A stretch of 64,000 nucleotides of DNA, from contig BSWB01000008.1 in the NCBI GenBank assembly GCA_033239125.1, positions 14,786,001-14,850,000 of the forward strand, written 5' to 3'. Shown piece by piece: positions 33,134 to 43,987 of this stretch (the first letter of the stretch is position 1; each line of letters opens with the position of its first letter). Below the pieces are notes generated by a model. The model worked only from the letters and a program-made list of their open reading frames with translations. It did no database searches and was not told where the DNA came from. This DNA comes from Fagopyrum homotropicum (taxonomy: Eukaryota; Streptophyta; Magnoliopsida; Caryophyllales; Polygonaceae). The translations under genes were made by a program, and so were the position numbers.

Positions 33134-33189
33134 TGTTGCTACTAACCACTCTACTTGAGTGACTTTCGCAGGTTCTTTTTCTTAGGTTT

Positions 33190-34440
33190 ATGCGAAGAAC
33201 CCGTGCTGGGAAGGAAATCGTTCCTTACGATCCCGAACCACAAAAGACATACAAAAGAACCTTGAAGGAAGCGAAAATGGTCAACCAAGACAATCGTGAT
33301 CTTGAGGCCGAATTGAAGGAGACGAGGGAACAGCTGCGCCTCAATAGGGAAGAACTGCAACACGAGAGGGAGGAAACTCGCACCAGAGCTGCAGAGATTG
33401 AAGCAGATATGGCTAAGCTACGAGCTTAGATTCTACATCGACCAGACCCTCGACAGAGGCAGGACCCCACTCCAGTTGCCGCGGCCAAGATACTTCCACC
33501 TCGGATGTCTGTTCGAGATGTTATTTTTGCAGGAATTCCACAAACCCTAGGACACGGGATGGACCCAAACCAGCAAGTGAGGCGTCCAGGAGTCAACCTA
33601 GGTGATCCAGCGGAGCATCATTATGAACTTCGACCGCAAGTTCTTTCTATGATCCGCCAATGCTAGTTTGGAGGTTTAGAGAGGGAGTCTCCGCATCAAC
33701 ATTTGCAAAACAATGAGATTTTGATGGAAACCTTGAGACCTTCAAGGCTGGAAAATAATAATTACAAGTTAAGGCCTTTTTAATTTTCTTTGAAAGACAG
33801 GGCGCTTACTTGGTATCGGTCTCTTCCTCCCGGAAAGATCAACACTTGGGAGGAGATGACAACGGAGTTCTTAACAAAATTCTTTCCCTCCTCCAAAACC
33901 GCTGAAATGAGAGGGAAGATCAACGCATTCATCATGAAGGACAAGGAGAGTTTGTCCAAGTCATGGGAGAGGTTGAAAGATGTTCTTTTGGATTGCCCAC
34001 ACCATGGGATTTCAAAGATAGAGTTGTTGGAGATATACTTCAAGGGATTGGATGGAACTACCCAATTCAACCTTCAACTATTATCTGCCGGCGCATTCAT
34101 GGACATGTCGATTGATGAGGCTTGGGAGTTCATTGAGAAACAAGCTTTGCACATGAAGAAATATTCCCACCAAGCAGCTGAAAATGGAGTTATGAGAGTT
34201 AATTTCTAGGAAGCTCCATCAAATGACAATCAACTCATCTCCCTCAAGAATGATGTGAAGCAATTGAAGGACCTTTTGGTTGCTCACACCAAAAAGGAGG
34301 AGGAAGGATATCAAAGGTCAAGGAACAACAATCATGGTTCCCGGAACAACAACTACAACAACAATAGAGGCTCCAACAGCAACAATTGGAGATCCAATAA
34401 TTAAAATCCGGGTAACCCTTATTCTAATTCCAATTCTAAT
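33190..34440 (+). pseudogene. gag: Gag of A3
   Basis: The ATG at 33190 (MRRTRAGKEIVPYDPEPQK) starts one frame with five stops (TAG 33427, TAG about 33664, TAA about 33781, TAG about 34207, TAA about 34402) but no frameshift. Residues 20-78 are Lys/Glu-rich coiled coil (RDLEAELKETREQLRLNREE). The Gag core has ALTWYRSLPPGKINTWEEM, LTKFFPSSKTAEMRGKINAF and DCPHHGISKIELLEIYFKGL. The tail is Asn-rich (NNNHGSRNNNYNNNRG) instead of a CCHC zinc knuckle. The frame continues without a break into the protease region, so it was a Gag-Pol fusion. Confidence 0.82.
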
Positions 34441-34503
34441 AATTCATCTAACCCTTTCTCTTCTTCTTGTACTCCATTAAAGAGCCAGGAGCTTGGATCA
34501 AGT

Positions 34504-35556
34504 TTGTCCCAGCCAGATAAGAAAGATGTGGTGCTGGAGGCCATCTTGATCAAGCTCAACGCTATGGAGACATCCATGACTTCATTTTCGAAGGCACAAA
34601 AAGCCTTAGAGCAACAATTCTTTAATAAGGCGAATGAAGCGCCAAGAGATCTAGGGAAGCTCCTAGCAAGGACAGAGAGCAACCCAAAAGGACAAATCAT
34701 GGCAATAACGATGAGAAGTGGACTGAAAACTACAGATCTAGTGCCTCGGTCGATGCCAGTGCAGATGAAGAACACCTCGGTCCAGGTACAGACGAAGAAC
34801 ACTTCGGTCGAGGTACCATCCGAGGTGGAGTCCCAGAAAGCGATGGACAAAACTGAAGTTTATGTCCCACCTCCTGCATATAAACCACCACTTCCATTCC
34901 CCCAGTCAAGGGCTAGAGCACATCTAGACAAGCACTTTGGTAAGTTCCTTGACTTGATGAACAAATTACATATTAACATCCCTTTCCTTGATGCTATTCT
35001 AGGGATGCCCGCATATGGGAAGTTCTTAAAAGAGATCCTATCAAGGAAGAGGAAGCTGGAAGACTTTGGTGAAGTAAGGATGACATCTAAATCCTCGGAG
35101 CTCATTCAAATCATGAAGGAGAAGATGCCACCTAAGTTGAGAGATCCCGGCTCATTTTGCATTCCCATTCAAGTTGGGGATGTTACTTGTGAAGCATTGT
35201 GTGATCTAAGATCCATCGTGAGCATCATCCCGCTGGAGCTATGTGTGAAGATCAGGCTTCGAGAACCCAAGCCCGTGAAGATAAGGCTATACATGGCGGA
35301 CCGCTCCATTACCCATCCCGTGGGCATTTTGGAAGATTTTCTGGTTAAGTTAGGTAACTTCTATTTACCTATAGACTTTGTTGTGTTTAATATTCCCGCA
35401 GATTATCCCGTTCATATCATTCGCGGGAGGCCATTTCTAGCAACTTCGGGTTGCAATGTGGATTGTAAGAACGCCAAGTTGAAATTCCACATTGGTGGAG
35501 ATCAAGTGGAGTTTGCATTGCTATGCTGCAATGAAACGAGAGCCGCTGGAGGATGA
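34504..35556 (+). pseudogene. Linker and protease of A3
   Basis: In frame with gag. Residues 60-80 carry the block RTESNPKGQIMAITMRSGLK. Residues about 75-105 are translated motif A copies (34741-34845). LHINIPFLDAILGMPAYGKF and MKEKMPPKLRDPGSFCIPI lead into the aspartic protease (ALCDLRSIVSIIPLELC, IIRGRPFLATSGCNVDCK). The active-site triplet reads Asp-Leu-Arg rather than Asp-Leu-Gly, so the protease is probably dead. The frame fails at about 35515-35535 by a shift into the next open stretch. Confidence 0.82.
34741..34845. repeat. Motif A copies inside the A3 gag-protease linker
   Basis: GTGCCTCGGTCGATG, AACACCTCGGTCCAGGT, AACACTTCGGTCGAGGTACC and CCGAGGTGG lie within about 105 coding bases. 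They encode part of a variable linker. A motif B array lies in the equivalent linker of B1 and B2. Confidence 0.7.
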
Positions 35557-37276
35557 TATCTTCAACATCTATGATGAAGAAGAATCAAGAGAATTGGTGA
35601 GCTCTATCCTTATTAATGATTCTCTTGAAAGAGTTATTAGTTTTAGCTTAATGGAGGAAGGTATAGATGCTTCTTGTGATGCAGATATACGAAGCTTAAA
35701 GGCGCTGGAAGAAGATCCAGGAGCTAAGATTGAAAGACTAATCCAGGAGAAGAGAATCTTCAGTTTCGGTCCCAATTGCAGTACCTCGACCGAGGCACTT
35801 TCTGGACCAAGCGAGGTGTTCTTATCTGAAGAACATCTCGGTCACCCACCTCGGGCCCCGACCGAGACAACAAGCGAGATGCCTCCAACTGAGAATAACA
35901 AACTTCTTACTCCCTTTTCTGAAACTCATTTACAGTTGGTGGAGCACTTTCTCAACCAAGTTTCTGATAATAAAGAACCTTGGTATGCTGACATTGTTAA
36001 TTATCTTGTTTGCCAGGAAATACCGCCCGGATTGACGTACGCTCAAAGGAAGAAATTCTTTAAAGATGTACGCCACTACTATTGGGATGAACCTTTGCTG
36101 TTTAAGAGAGGTCCAGACGGGATGCTTCAAAGATGCATTCCGAAAGATGAAGTAACTAGTGTCATACGGCATTGCCATTTGCTACCTTGTGGAGGACATG
36201 CTAGCGCTCACAAAACATGCGCTAAGGTATTACGTTCCGGTTTCTTTTGGCCTACATTATTTAAGGATGTGCAAACGTTTGTTGTTTCTTATGATGCATG
36301 CCAAAGAACATGGAACTTATCTAAGAGGAACGATATACCACTCAACAATATCCAAGAGGTTGAGATTTTTGATGTATGGGGAGTTGATTTCATGGGACCT
36401 TTCCCATCATCCGGAGGAAACCTCTACAATCTCCTAGTTGTCAATTACGTCTCTAGATGGGTGGACGCCATTGCCTCTCCCACTAATGATGCCATGGTTG
36501 TTGTGAAGTTCCTCAATCGGACAATCTTTCCACATTTTGGGACTCCACGCATCATCATCAGCGATGGAGGAACACATTTCATCAACCGGAAGTTTAAGGA
36601 ACTTCTATCGAAGTATGGGGTAACCCACAAGGTAGTAACTCCTTATCACCCTCAACCTAGTGGGCAGGTCGAGATCTCTAATAGAGAAATCAAGGCGATC
36701 TTGGAAAAGACCGTCTCTAGGACGAGGAAGGATTGGTCTACGAAGTTGGATGACGCTCTTTGGGCTTACAGGACCACATTCAAGACTCCCATTGGTACCA
36801 CCCCTTATAATTTGGCATATGGGAAGTCTTGCCATCTGCCCGTCGAATTAGAACACAAAGCGTATTGGGCAATCAAATGGTTGAATTTCGACATCAAGGA
36901 AGCCTGTGAGAAGCGGCTATTAGACATCAATGAGTTGGAGGAGCTGCGTTTGAACGCTTATGAGAATGCCAAGATCTACAAAGAAAGGACAAAGAAATGG
37001 CATGACAAGCGTATCATTCCTAAGGAGTTCAAAGAAGGAGATTTAGTTCTACTCTTCAACTCCCGCCTTCGCCTCTTTCCAAGTAAGTTGAAATCTAGAT
37101 GGACAGGACTTTACGTTGTGAAACATGTTTTCCCTTATGGTGCAGTTGAGATCCGGGGAGAAACAAGTGGAAGCTTCAAGGTCAATGGTCATAGACTTAA
37201 ACCGGAATTCCAAGTTGAGGAGATTCACCGCTATACATTATTTAGGGATTCCGTACGGTCCAGCCAGCGACCTTAA
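35492..37276 (+). pseudogene. Protease-IN fusion of A3 with RT and RNase H deleted
   Basis: A 594-codon open frame. Residues 15-140 are the linker after protease (DDIFNIYDEEESRELVSSIL), including translated motif A copies at 35780-35885. At about 35900-35930 it passes directly to the RNase H-integrase linker (WYADIVNYLVCQEIPPGLTY). In A4 these points are separated by about 1.5 kb of RT and RNase H. Integrase follows: zinc-binding residues (HCHLLPCGGHASAHKT, YDACQRTWN, with the first Cys of the CxxC changed to Tyr), a triad in WGVDFMGPF, ISDGGTHF and QVEISNRE, and FKEGDLVLLFNSRLRLF. The reading frame was kept across the deletion. Without RT the copy is non-autonomous. Confidence 0.85.
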
Positions 37277-38095
37277 ATCAAGCGCTTTTTGGGAGGCAAC
37301 CCAAGATATTGCTTTCTTTTCCCCTCTTTGTAGTCTAGCTTTAGATAGTTTGCTTTTGCTTTGTTTTTGGCATCCTAAAGAGAAAGCAGGTACTTTCTAA
37401 GAAAGGATTACAACCCAGGAGCAACATTGGAAGGACAAAATTTTGAGAAATTGAGAAGACGGAGTTGACTGAGACACATCTCGGTTGCTGTCACAACACC
37501 TCGACCGAGATGATTCTTGAGCAACCGAGGCGACTAGGGCTGACAACGATCCACCTCGGTCCAGACACATCGGTTCAGTCGGGACTACCTCGACCGAGGT
37601 GACGGCAGAATCGGCGAGGGGTATAAAAGGGAAACAATTTCTCTCTCTTTCCCTCCCATCTCTCTCTCGATCGCGGCACCCAAATCACCTCGCTTCCCCG
37701 TTTCTCGATCGTTTCCTACGATTCTTACTCTGATCTCGCGAGGAAAGGCTAAACGAAAAGATTTCAAGCGAGAAACTGCAACAAAAACGCCTCCAATCTA
37801 CCGAATCTGGGTAGTTAAATCGGAAACCCTAACTTTCTTCTTCTTACTGTTTTTGGACGCTATTGGCTTTGGTGGCCACTCATTTGTGTTGAAAAAGGCT
37901 TAAGTACCCCTTAGGAACAACTGGTAGTGAAATTGGGCGAAAAGAACTGGAAATCAGAGAGTTGAAATCAAACAGCGATTTACCTCGGTCCAGTCAACCT
38001 GCGCCTCGGCCGAGGTAATTCTTGAGATTTGTCAGAGCAACCGAGGTGACCTGTCAGAGAGAAGAAAAAAAAAGAGTTCCAGATCAGATCGTCGG
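37277..38095 (+). other. A3 pol-env spacer with motif A array
   Basis: Non-coding. It starts with the block CTTTTTGGGAGGCAACCCAAG shared with A4 at about 58430. Motif A copies are at 37470-37610 (including ACCTCGACCGAGGT at 37587-37600) and 37980-38055, several followed by ATTCTTGAGCAACCGAGG-like words. The stretch 37620-37970 is an A/T- and C-rich leader for the env-like gene. Confidence 0.7.
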
Positions 38096-38557
38096 TTGAT
38101 TCTGAGGGATAGATCCTCACCTTCTTCTTCCCGATCTTCTATCCCGGTGATCCACGAGCGTCACGAGGCTGATTTTGACCGCATATGCGCATGTCCCGTG
38201 ATTGCGCCGTGTTTGTTGGATATCTCCGCTTTTGATTGCCTCCACGTCGCTGATGATCATAGGAAGATGGTTTCTGTGGAGGGGTTGGAGTAGTTCATGG
38301 AGTTTAGAGCTCCAGCCTATCTCGAGCCTACATTGGAGTTTGTTAGTTTTGTTACTCACTTGCCTGAGGAGAGACCCATCAAGTACCGGTTACTGAACCG
38401 GAACTACTTAGTTCTCATGGACCAGTGGAGAGACATTTTTGGCTTCCCGACCCCCACAGTTACCAACTTCCCTTCTCGAGCCGTGGCTCGACAGTTTCAG
38501 GGACAGATTGCTCATGTTGTAGAGCATGCTGACAGGTGGAGACCTGGAGACTCCAGG
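38096..38557 (+). pseudogene. Env-like gene of A3, cut by element D
   Basis: The translation has SIPVIHERHEADFDRICACPVI, an in-frame TAG at 38291-38293, then LEPTLEFVSFVTHLPEERP, KYRLLNRNYLVLMDQWRDIFG and AHVVEHADRWRPGDSR, where it stops at the D insertion (38558). The last part matches the A6 gene (KYRLMNRNFIVPLEIWREIFG, HITEHADRWRPGDSR). No ATG is clear at the beginning; a start was probably lost or lies upstream. The rest of the gene should resume to the right of element D, outside the window. Confidence 0.78.
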
Positions 38558-38723
38558 TGTAACACCCCGAATCCTAGAGGACTCGAAATGCTACGAGCTG
38601 GGACCTCACAATGGGTCCCGGTCCTTAGCCTGACAACAACTTCATCGGACCTTACAACACGGCACAAATAAAAAGGCAAAACAAAGAGTTTTATAACATG
38701 AGCGAAATAAAAAGAATCTAAAT

Positions 38724-40481
38724 TGTTCGCTCCAAACGGTGGGTGCAAGCTTTAAATTTATAACCCTAGATGTAAGCTTAAAACAAGGATGCGAACCCGA
38801 GGTGTACGGGTCAATCGTAGTAAAAAGCAAGAAATTCCAGGGTTCGATCACAGGGACTTAGTGAAACAAAGTCGATAACGGTAAGCTTTAGCAATTACTA
38901 ACCACAAAGCAATTAAAACAATCAAAGATGATAAAAGTCAATAAAGGAAATATGCAATTCTAGGGATTAAAGCATCTAGTTGTGGTTCCAACTCAAGATC
39001 TAAAGATAAGTGGACAAAGCTGAGATTTTTGCATAGGGAAGGTGTTACTAAAGTGGAATAGATCACCGGGTAAGTCTCACTACTCAATAATCCAAAACCG
39101 TAACTCCTATTACCGGGTAAGTCTCAAGGAACTAAGATAAAGAACTATAACCTCAAACTAACACACCATCTAAGGGAATAGAATCAACCTTTACCGGGTA
39201 AGTCTCAGGCTAACTCACAAAGATGGGATGAAAGCACACTCAAACCCCAATAAAGGATAAACCTTTATTACCTACACTTATGATCTTAGGTAAACAAACT
39301 AAGGAATCACCGGGTAAGTCTCATCCTAGGCTTGCATTGGACCAGGAAAGGTGTAATAAGGATAGGATTTGGCAAACTCTAACACTTGACTCTCAGTTTC
39401 GGATCAGATAAGTCACCTCGGTCAGCCAAATTCCACCCCGGCCGAGATGTTCATCGACTGAGCGAGATGCTTAGGGTTAAGGTAAAGACTCAAACTTTCA
39501 GTGTCCTACTGTGATTAAGATCATTCTATCATTGTTTTTTCCACAACCTTCAGCCAATCACCCTAGAATCACATAAAGAGATTAGCCACTCATCATCATG
39601 AAAGTATTAATCAAATATATGGGAAGAAAGAATAATTGAACAAGAAAACCTTAAGAGAAAGACTTCAATAACTGATTCAATTATCAAAACAACAAGCGTT
39701 CCTTGGATAGAAATCCAACAAGACAACAAAAAAGAAGGGAATCTAAGATGATCTTACAAAAACCCTTCAAAAGCTATAAAAGCTATAGACTTTCTTCCTT
39801 CAACCTTCAAAAAGGTTCTTCAAATCTCCCAATTGGAGTATGGCTTTAGCGGTGTATTAGGTGTAAGCTGATGTATGCAGGATGTCTAGCATGATGTCGA
39901 TTTGTGGAAAATCCAATCCTTTTTATAGGAAAATTACTCTCCAAAGATAAGATATCTTAGAAAGATCACTTCCCATAAAAAATAGGTAAAATATATGATC
40001 TAGCATATCTTCTTCCTTCCAGGAGCCAAGCCCAAAAATATAAGACCTCTTTCCAAAGATAAAAGATCTCAGCCAAGAATAAAATATTCTCGCCGCGTCC
40101 CAGGTGTTCGCCTCGGTTGAGTCGACTTCTCTGGATCACCTCGATCGAGGTGACTCTGTAGTCAACCGAGGTGAGTCACAACTGAATGTGAAATCTCTCA
40201 AATCTGGTCCAAAGTAAATCTTTAATCCATGGCTATGCTTCCTGGATGTTTCCTTATGTTCCTGAATGTAGCTCCAATGACTCCTTAGCTCCTTTTGCTC
40301 CTTTTTGATGCAAAACGTGCCATTTTACCTACGATTACAACAAAACTAGGTGTAGACCTTGATTCCCGCAAAGGTAGATGAAATGGTAATATAATCACAT
40401 AATATACATACAAACATGCAGATTATTGAAGATAAAACGTCCAAACAAACCCCAAAATATTGACTATAATTCATGCTATCA
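38724..40481 (-). mobile_element. Solo LTR A5 of family A
   Basis: 1758 bp, TGTTCGCTCC...ATGCTATCA, with flanks TAAAT (38719-38723) and CAAAT (40482-40486); the empty site in the other D LTR reads CCAAATTCTG. No internal sequence, so a solo LTR. It carries four ACCGGGTAAGTCTCA copies (39065-39079, 39112-39126, 39193-39207, 39309-39323) and motif A copies at 39415-39475 and 40110-40175. Confidence 0.95.
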
Positions 40482-42504
40482 CAAATTCTGAAAACAATAC
40501 AACCAAGTCTCAAAAACCAAAAATACCAACATCAGTCTCAATAGTCATAAAATAAAATATAACAGTCCCATCCTATAATGCACGAAAACCCGGCTGTCCA
40601 TTACCGCCGGATCACTCGATCGCCTCCCTAACCTGCAAGGCATCTACAAGTGGTATAAAACCGTTAGCTAACATTCTATGCATAAGTATTAAGGTAAAAG
40701 CACAAACACACAACATACGCAATCAACATGCAACACTCATTCCTTTTTATTATCTTTAAATTAAGTGATACGTCATTACTAATGATACTTATTTTGTGAC
40801 ACGAGGGATTCCCAAACCTCGCCCCTGTCCCCGTTTACCAACGCGGAATGGTACTAATGCATGTGACCGTCTACCGGACTAGGCTGGTCGCAGGGAACCT
40901 CCTAGACTCTCGCAAGAGCTAGGCAGATGATGTCACAACCCGTTATCATACACTTGGGTCAGTTATATAATATACTACAGTCGGCCTATTCTGGTTTTAT
41001 TATTTATCTTAACTATCACACACCACTAATACACATCACACACATGCCAGAAGTTAGCTAAGTAAGTTAGTGGACTTACCAGAATTAAATCTCGTCTCTC
41101 TAAAAACACTAAACAGTAGCTGCAGGAACTCAGTTGCCTGTCAAAGGAGGCACGTGGGTCAACACTTTTCCTTGGATACTTAGAAGTCTAAAACTCCTAA
41201 GATATACGATTCTATGTGCAGACGTTATTACAGTGTTTATTTAAGGTAAATTGACTATTTTACCCGTGGTTCCGAGACTTCCAAAAACCCGTAAAATGTA
41301 CTTACATTCTTACTTGAGGCTAACTAATCATATTCTACTCCCTAGGATTATTTTAGGTAACAACTAGAAAAATTACACATTTTCTATTTCCCGAAAAGTC
41401 ACTAAGGTCCAACTATAGTTCCAAATATGAAATTAAAATAAACTTATAAAAATTCTAAAATAAATTTCTAAATTATCTATGATATCTAATCTACTCATAG
41501 GAGAAAGAATTTCTTAAAACAGTTCAATCGTTATTCCTACAAAAATCTTTAAAGTTGGCTACTACACTACAAATGTTCCCATACTTAGTCAAAATTTACT
41601 GCTGGAAAAATAGCTCAACTACTCCACTTTGAGACCCTATAACTTTCAATCCGACCGTTCATTTCTTCTCAAATTTTACAACTGTAAACTACTTATATCT
41701 ACCTATTATCTATTAAAATTTCAACGGTGGATCTTCTACGAAACTCTTTAACATTGATTCACAACAGTGGGTAGTCTTCAACTTCAAAACTGAAAGAAAT
41801 AATTAAAATAAGTCCTTTACAACAGTCCCTTATTCTCTCCTATCCAGAACACTCACTCCAATCTATCTTAACGGTCTTATAATAGAAGATATCACTGTCA
41901 AAAGGAAAAACGGAAGTGCTTACTCACTACTTGCAAGTTGTTGAAGAAATCGTACACCAATGATTTCTCCTAACCTTGGCTTCGGAAACCTCTGACTACA
42001 GGGGTAAGACAAAGCTGGCTGCTGTACGCTTGATCTAAGAAGACTCGAGTCTTCAGCATAAAGGAAACACGATCAGCAGCTAGTTTTGGGCGCACATAGG
42101 GTCAGAAAAATTCGGTTTAGAACTCACCTATGCAGAAAGAGGCTCCTAGACGTGGCTGCACTGCTGGATGGCTCAGCCGCTGGACTGCTCTTGTTCGTCT
42201 TTCTAGGCACACAACAGATGGTTGCTGTTGAAACCCTGAAACGACCCTCCCTTCCTTGGTTGTTGATTGCTACAACGTTGAAGAGATTAGAGAGAGGCGA
42301 TGCAAAAAGTTGTTCTGAGCTTGACAGAAGATGCAAGAAAATCAAAAGCGCTGCTGTAGAAGTAAAGGAGTGTCAATGCTGCATTAAAACCGGCTGTTAC
42401 AGAAGGGTCTTCAGCAGCCGTTACTTGGAGAAGAGAAGGAAGGAGAAGGCCGGCTGTTACCCTCCTGCTGAACAATTAAGGAAGCAATTACAGATGCAAG
42501 GTAC

Positions 42505-42930
42505 TGGGTTGGAGAGGGGCTAAACGCTGGGCTGGAGGGGGCTGAACGTTGGGCTAGAGGGGGCTGAACGTGCTGGGCTGGAGGGGGCTGTTAATGGGCT
42601 CGTAACCAGCCTCTCCTGGACTGCTACAGGTTGAACGTGCTAGGCTGGAGAGGGTTGTTAATGGGCTCGTAACCAGCCTCTCCTGGACTGCTGCAGGCTG
42701 GGCTCGAAGTCAAGCTGGGCTGAAATTAAGGTAAGAATAGTGGCTGAAACATGCAAGAAAGATGGGCTGAATTGCTTGTCAAAAATCTGTCAAAACTCGT
42801 CATGGTCTTGTCAAGCCCATGAATGAGTTTGTCACAGATTTGTCGGGCTTTGTCATGGCCTCGTCTCAGCTTAGTCATGGTCTCGTCACAGCTTGTCATG
42901 ATCTCGTCACAGCTTATCATCGATAAGAAT
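42505..42930. repeat. Tandem repeats in the D LTR
   Basis: Words of GGGCTGGAGGGGGCTGAACG type repeat in 20-30 bp steps from 42505. A 67-bp unit starting TGAACGTGCT is duplicated (42565 and 42632). From about 42780, CTTGTCATGGTCTCGTCACAG-like units of about 22 bp repeat to 42920. No coding. Confidence 0.8.
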
Positions 42931-42942
42931 GAATTATAATAA

Positions 42943-43075
42943 CTAGGGTTTGATATAAATCTATCATTTTATGTGAATAAAATTCTACATAAAATAATAG
43001 ATAATTATAAGGATTAGAGCTTGATATAATTTTATCATTTTATGTGAATTAAATTCTACATAAAATAATGAAATT
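42943..43075. repeat. 71-bp tandem duplication with internal palindrome in the D LTR
   Basis: TGATATAAATCTATCATTTT at 42951 and TGATATAATTTTATCATTTT at 43022 begin two copies. Each holds the arms TTTTATGT/ACATAAAA around an AT-rich loop. Confidence 0.8.
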
Positions 43076-43153
43076 TGTGAAGGAAGAGATACTAGATAGA
43101 AAGGAAAACCGTCAACGGCGGAATTAGACGGAATAAAAATTCCGGATATTACA

Positions 43154-43345
43154 TCAGTACCCCCTTAAAATAAGTTTCGTCCCGAAACTTAGGACAAGGT
43201 ACTTAATCAAACGACTTCCATAAATAAACTGGTATGTCCTAGTCTCACTAAAATTTAATTTCCTTTTCAAAACTTCTCTAACCTTATCAAAGCGTAACGA
43301 AAAAAAAATGGTCGTTACATCAGACCCCCCTCAAAATAAGTTTCG
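43154..43345 (-). promoter_or_regulatory. Polypurine tract of D, present twice
   Basis: Next to the LTR the minus strand reads TTTTAAGGGGGTACTGA, then the LTR start TGTAATATCC. A second copy at about 43320-43345 reads ATTTTGAGGGGGGTCTGA followed by TGTAACGACC, preceded by the same CTAAGTTTCGGGACGAAACTTATTTT block. The 160-bp gap between them looks like a partial duplicate of the LTR edge. The remainder to 43468 is 3' untranslated sequence without visible genes. Confidence 0.75.
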
Positions 43346-43468
43346 TCCCGAAACTTAGGGTAGTTCCCAAGATCATAAACGTAAGTGAGCCCTATGACTA
43401 ACAAGTTACCACATCAAGACACATATGGTTCACACACAAGTACATCAAACATATCACACATACAATCA

Positions 43469-43987
43469 CTAAAAGTAACCAAACAAGGATGTAGAACTAC
43501 ATGACGGTCCTATAGACGTCTCTAGATCCGCATAAAACTCGGGATAGTTCTGCCGGATACTATCCTCCATCTCCCAAGTGGCCTCGTCAATCCCTCATCT
43601 CGACCACTGTACTCTCAACATGGGTATTACTTTCGATCGAAGGCGTCTCATACCTCTCTCCAAAACTGCGATCGGGTGCTCAGGAAATGTATGATCTGGC
43701 TCGACCACTAGGTCGTCATGGCTCACTATGTGTCTCGGGTCATGCACATACTCTCTCAACTGAGATACATGGAAAACTGGATGGACTCCCTCCAATCGGG
43801 GGGACAATGCCAATCTATAAGCCACCTCTCCTATCCGCTCTAGGATCTCAAAGGGCCCGACATATCGGGGACTCAACCTCCCTTTAATGCCGAAGCGTCG
43901 AACACCCCTCGTCGGTGACACCTTCAACCATACCTGGGCGCCAACCCTGAACTCCAAAGGCATGCGCCTCTTATCAGCATAAGATCT
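43469..43987 (-). pseudogene. Integrase C-terminus and chromodomain of D
   Basis: The frame continues from integrase after a TAG at 43988. RMPLEFRVGAQVWLKVSP and RYVGPFEILERIGEVAYRLAL are the C-terminal domain with the GPF block; VHPVFHVSQLREYV follows. Then comes the chromodomain (AVLERGMRRLRSKVIPMLRVQW), interrupted by TGA at 43595 and continuing GIDEATWEMEDSIRQNYPEF to a stop at 43469. Chromodomains of this type bind methylated histone H3 and guide integration to heterochromatin. The TGA replaces an Arg codon (CGA to TGA). Confidence 0.85.

Larger units (their letters stand above)
23594..38557 (+). mobile_element. Athila-type element A3 (left part)
   Basis: Plus-strand A-family element inserted in LTR A2 after TTAAG (23589-23593). 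Its 5' LTR is 23594-33060 with the CRM-like element C inside. Then come primer site (33067), leader, gag, protease, integrase and the start of an env-like gene, which is cut at 38557 by element D. Reverse transcriptase and RNase H are deleted. The 3' LTR must lie outside the window. Confidence 0.9.
38558..43153 (-). repeat. 3' LTR of D, with solo LTR A5 inside
   Basis: TGTAACACCC...GGATATTACA. Without A5 it is about 2.83 kb. The part 40487-42215 matches the 5' LTR (48860-50601) closely, so the two are a pair. The part beyond 42220 has no partner in the window, because A4 cuts the other LTR. It contains tandem repeats at 42505-43075. An open frame at 42086-42523 is not supported as a gene. Confidence 0.9.

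Noticed and set aside
42086..42523. 145-codon plus-strand open frame in the D LTR
   Set aside because: Inside an LTR, antisense to the element, no homology, bordered by tandem repeats. Its partner LTR is cut by A4, so conservation cannot be tested.
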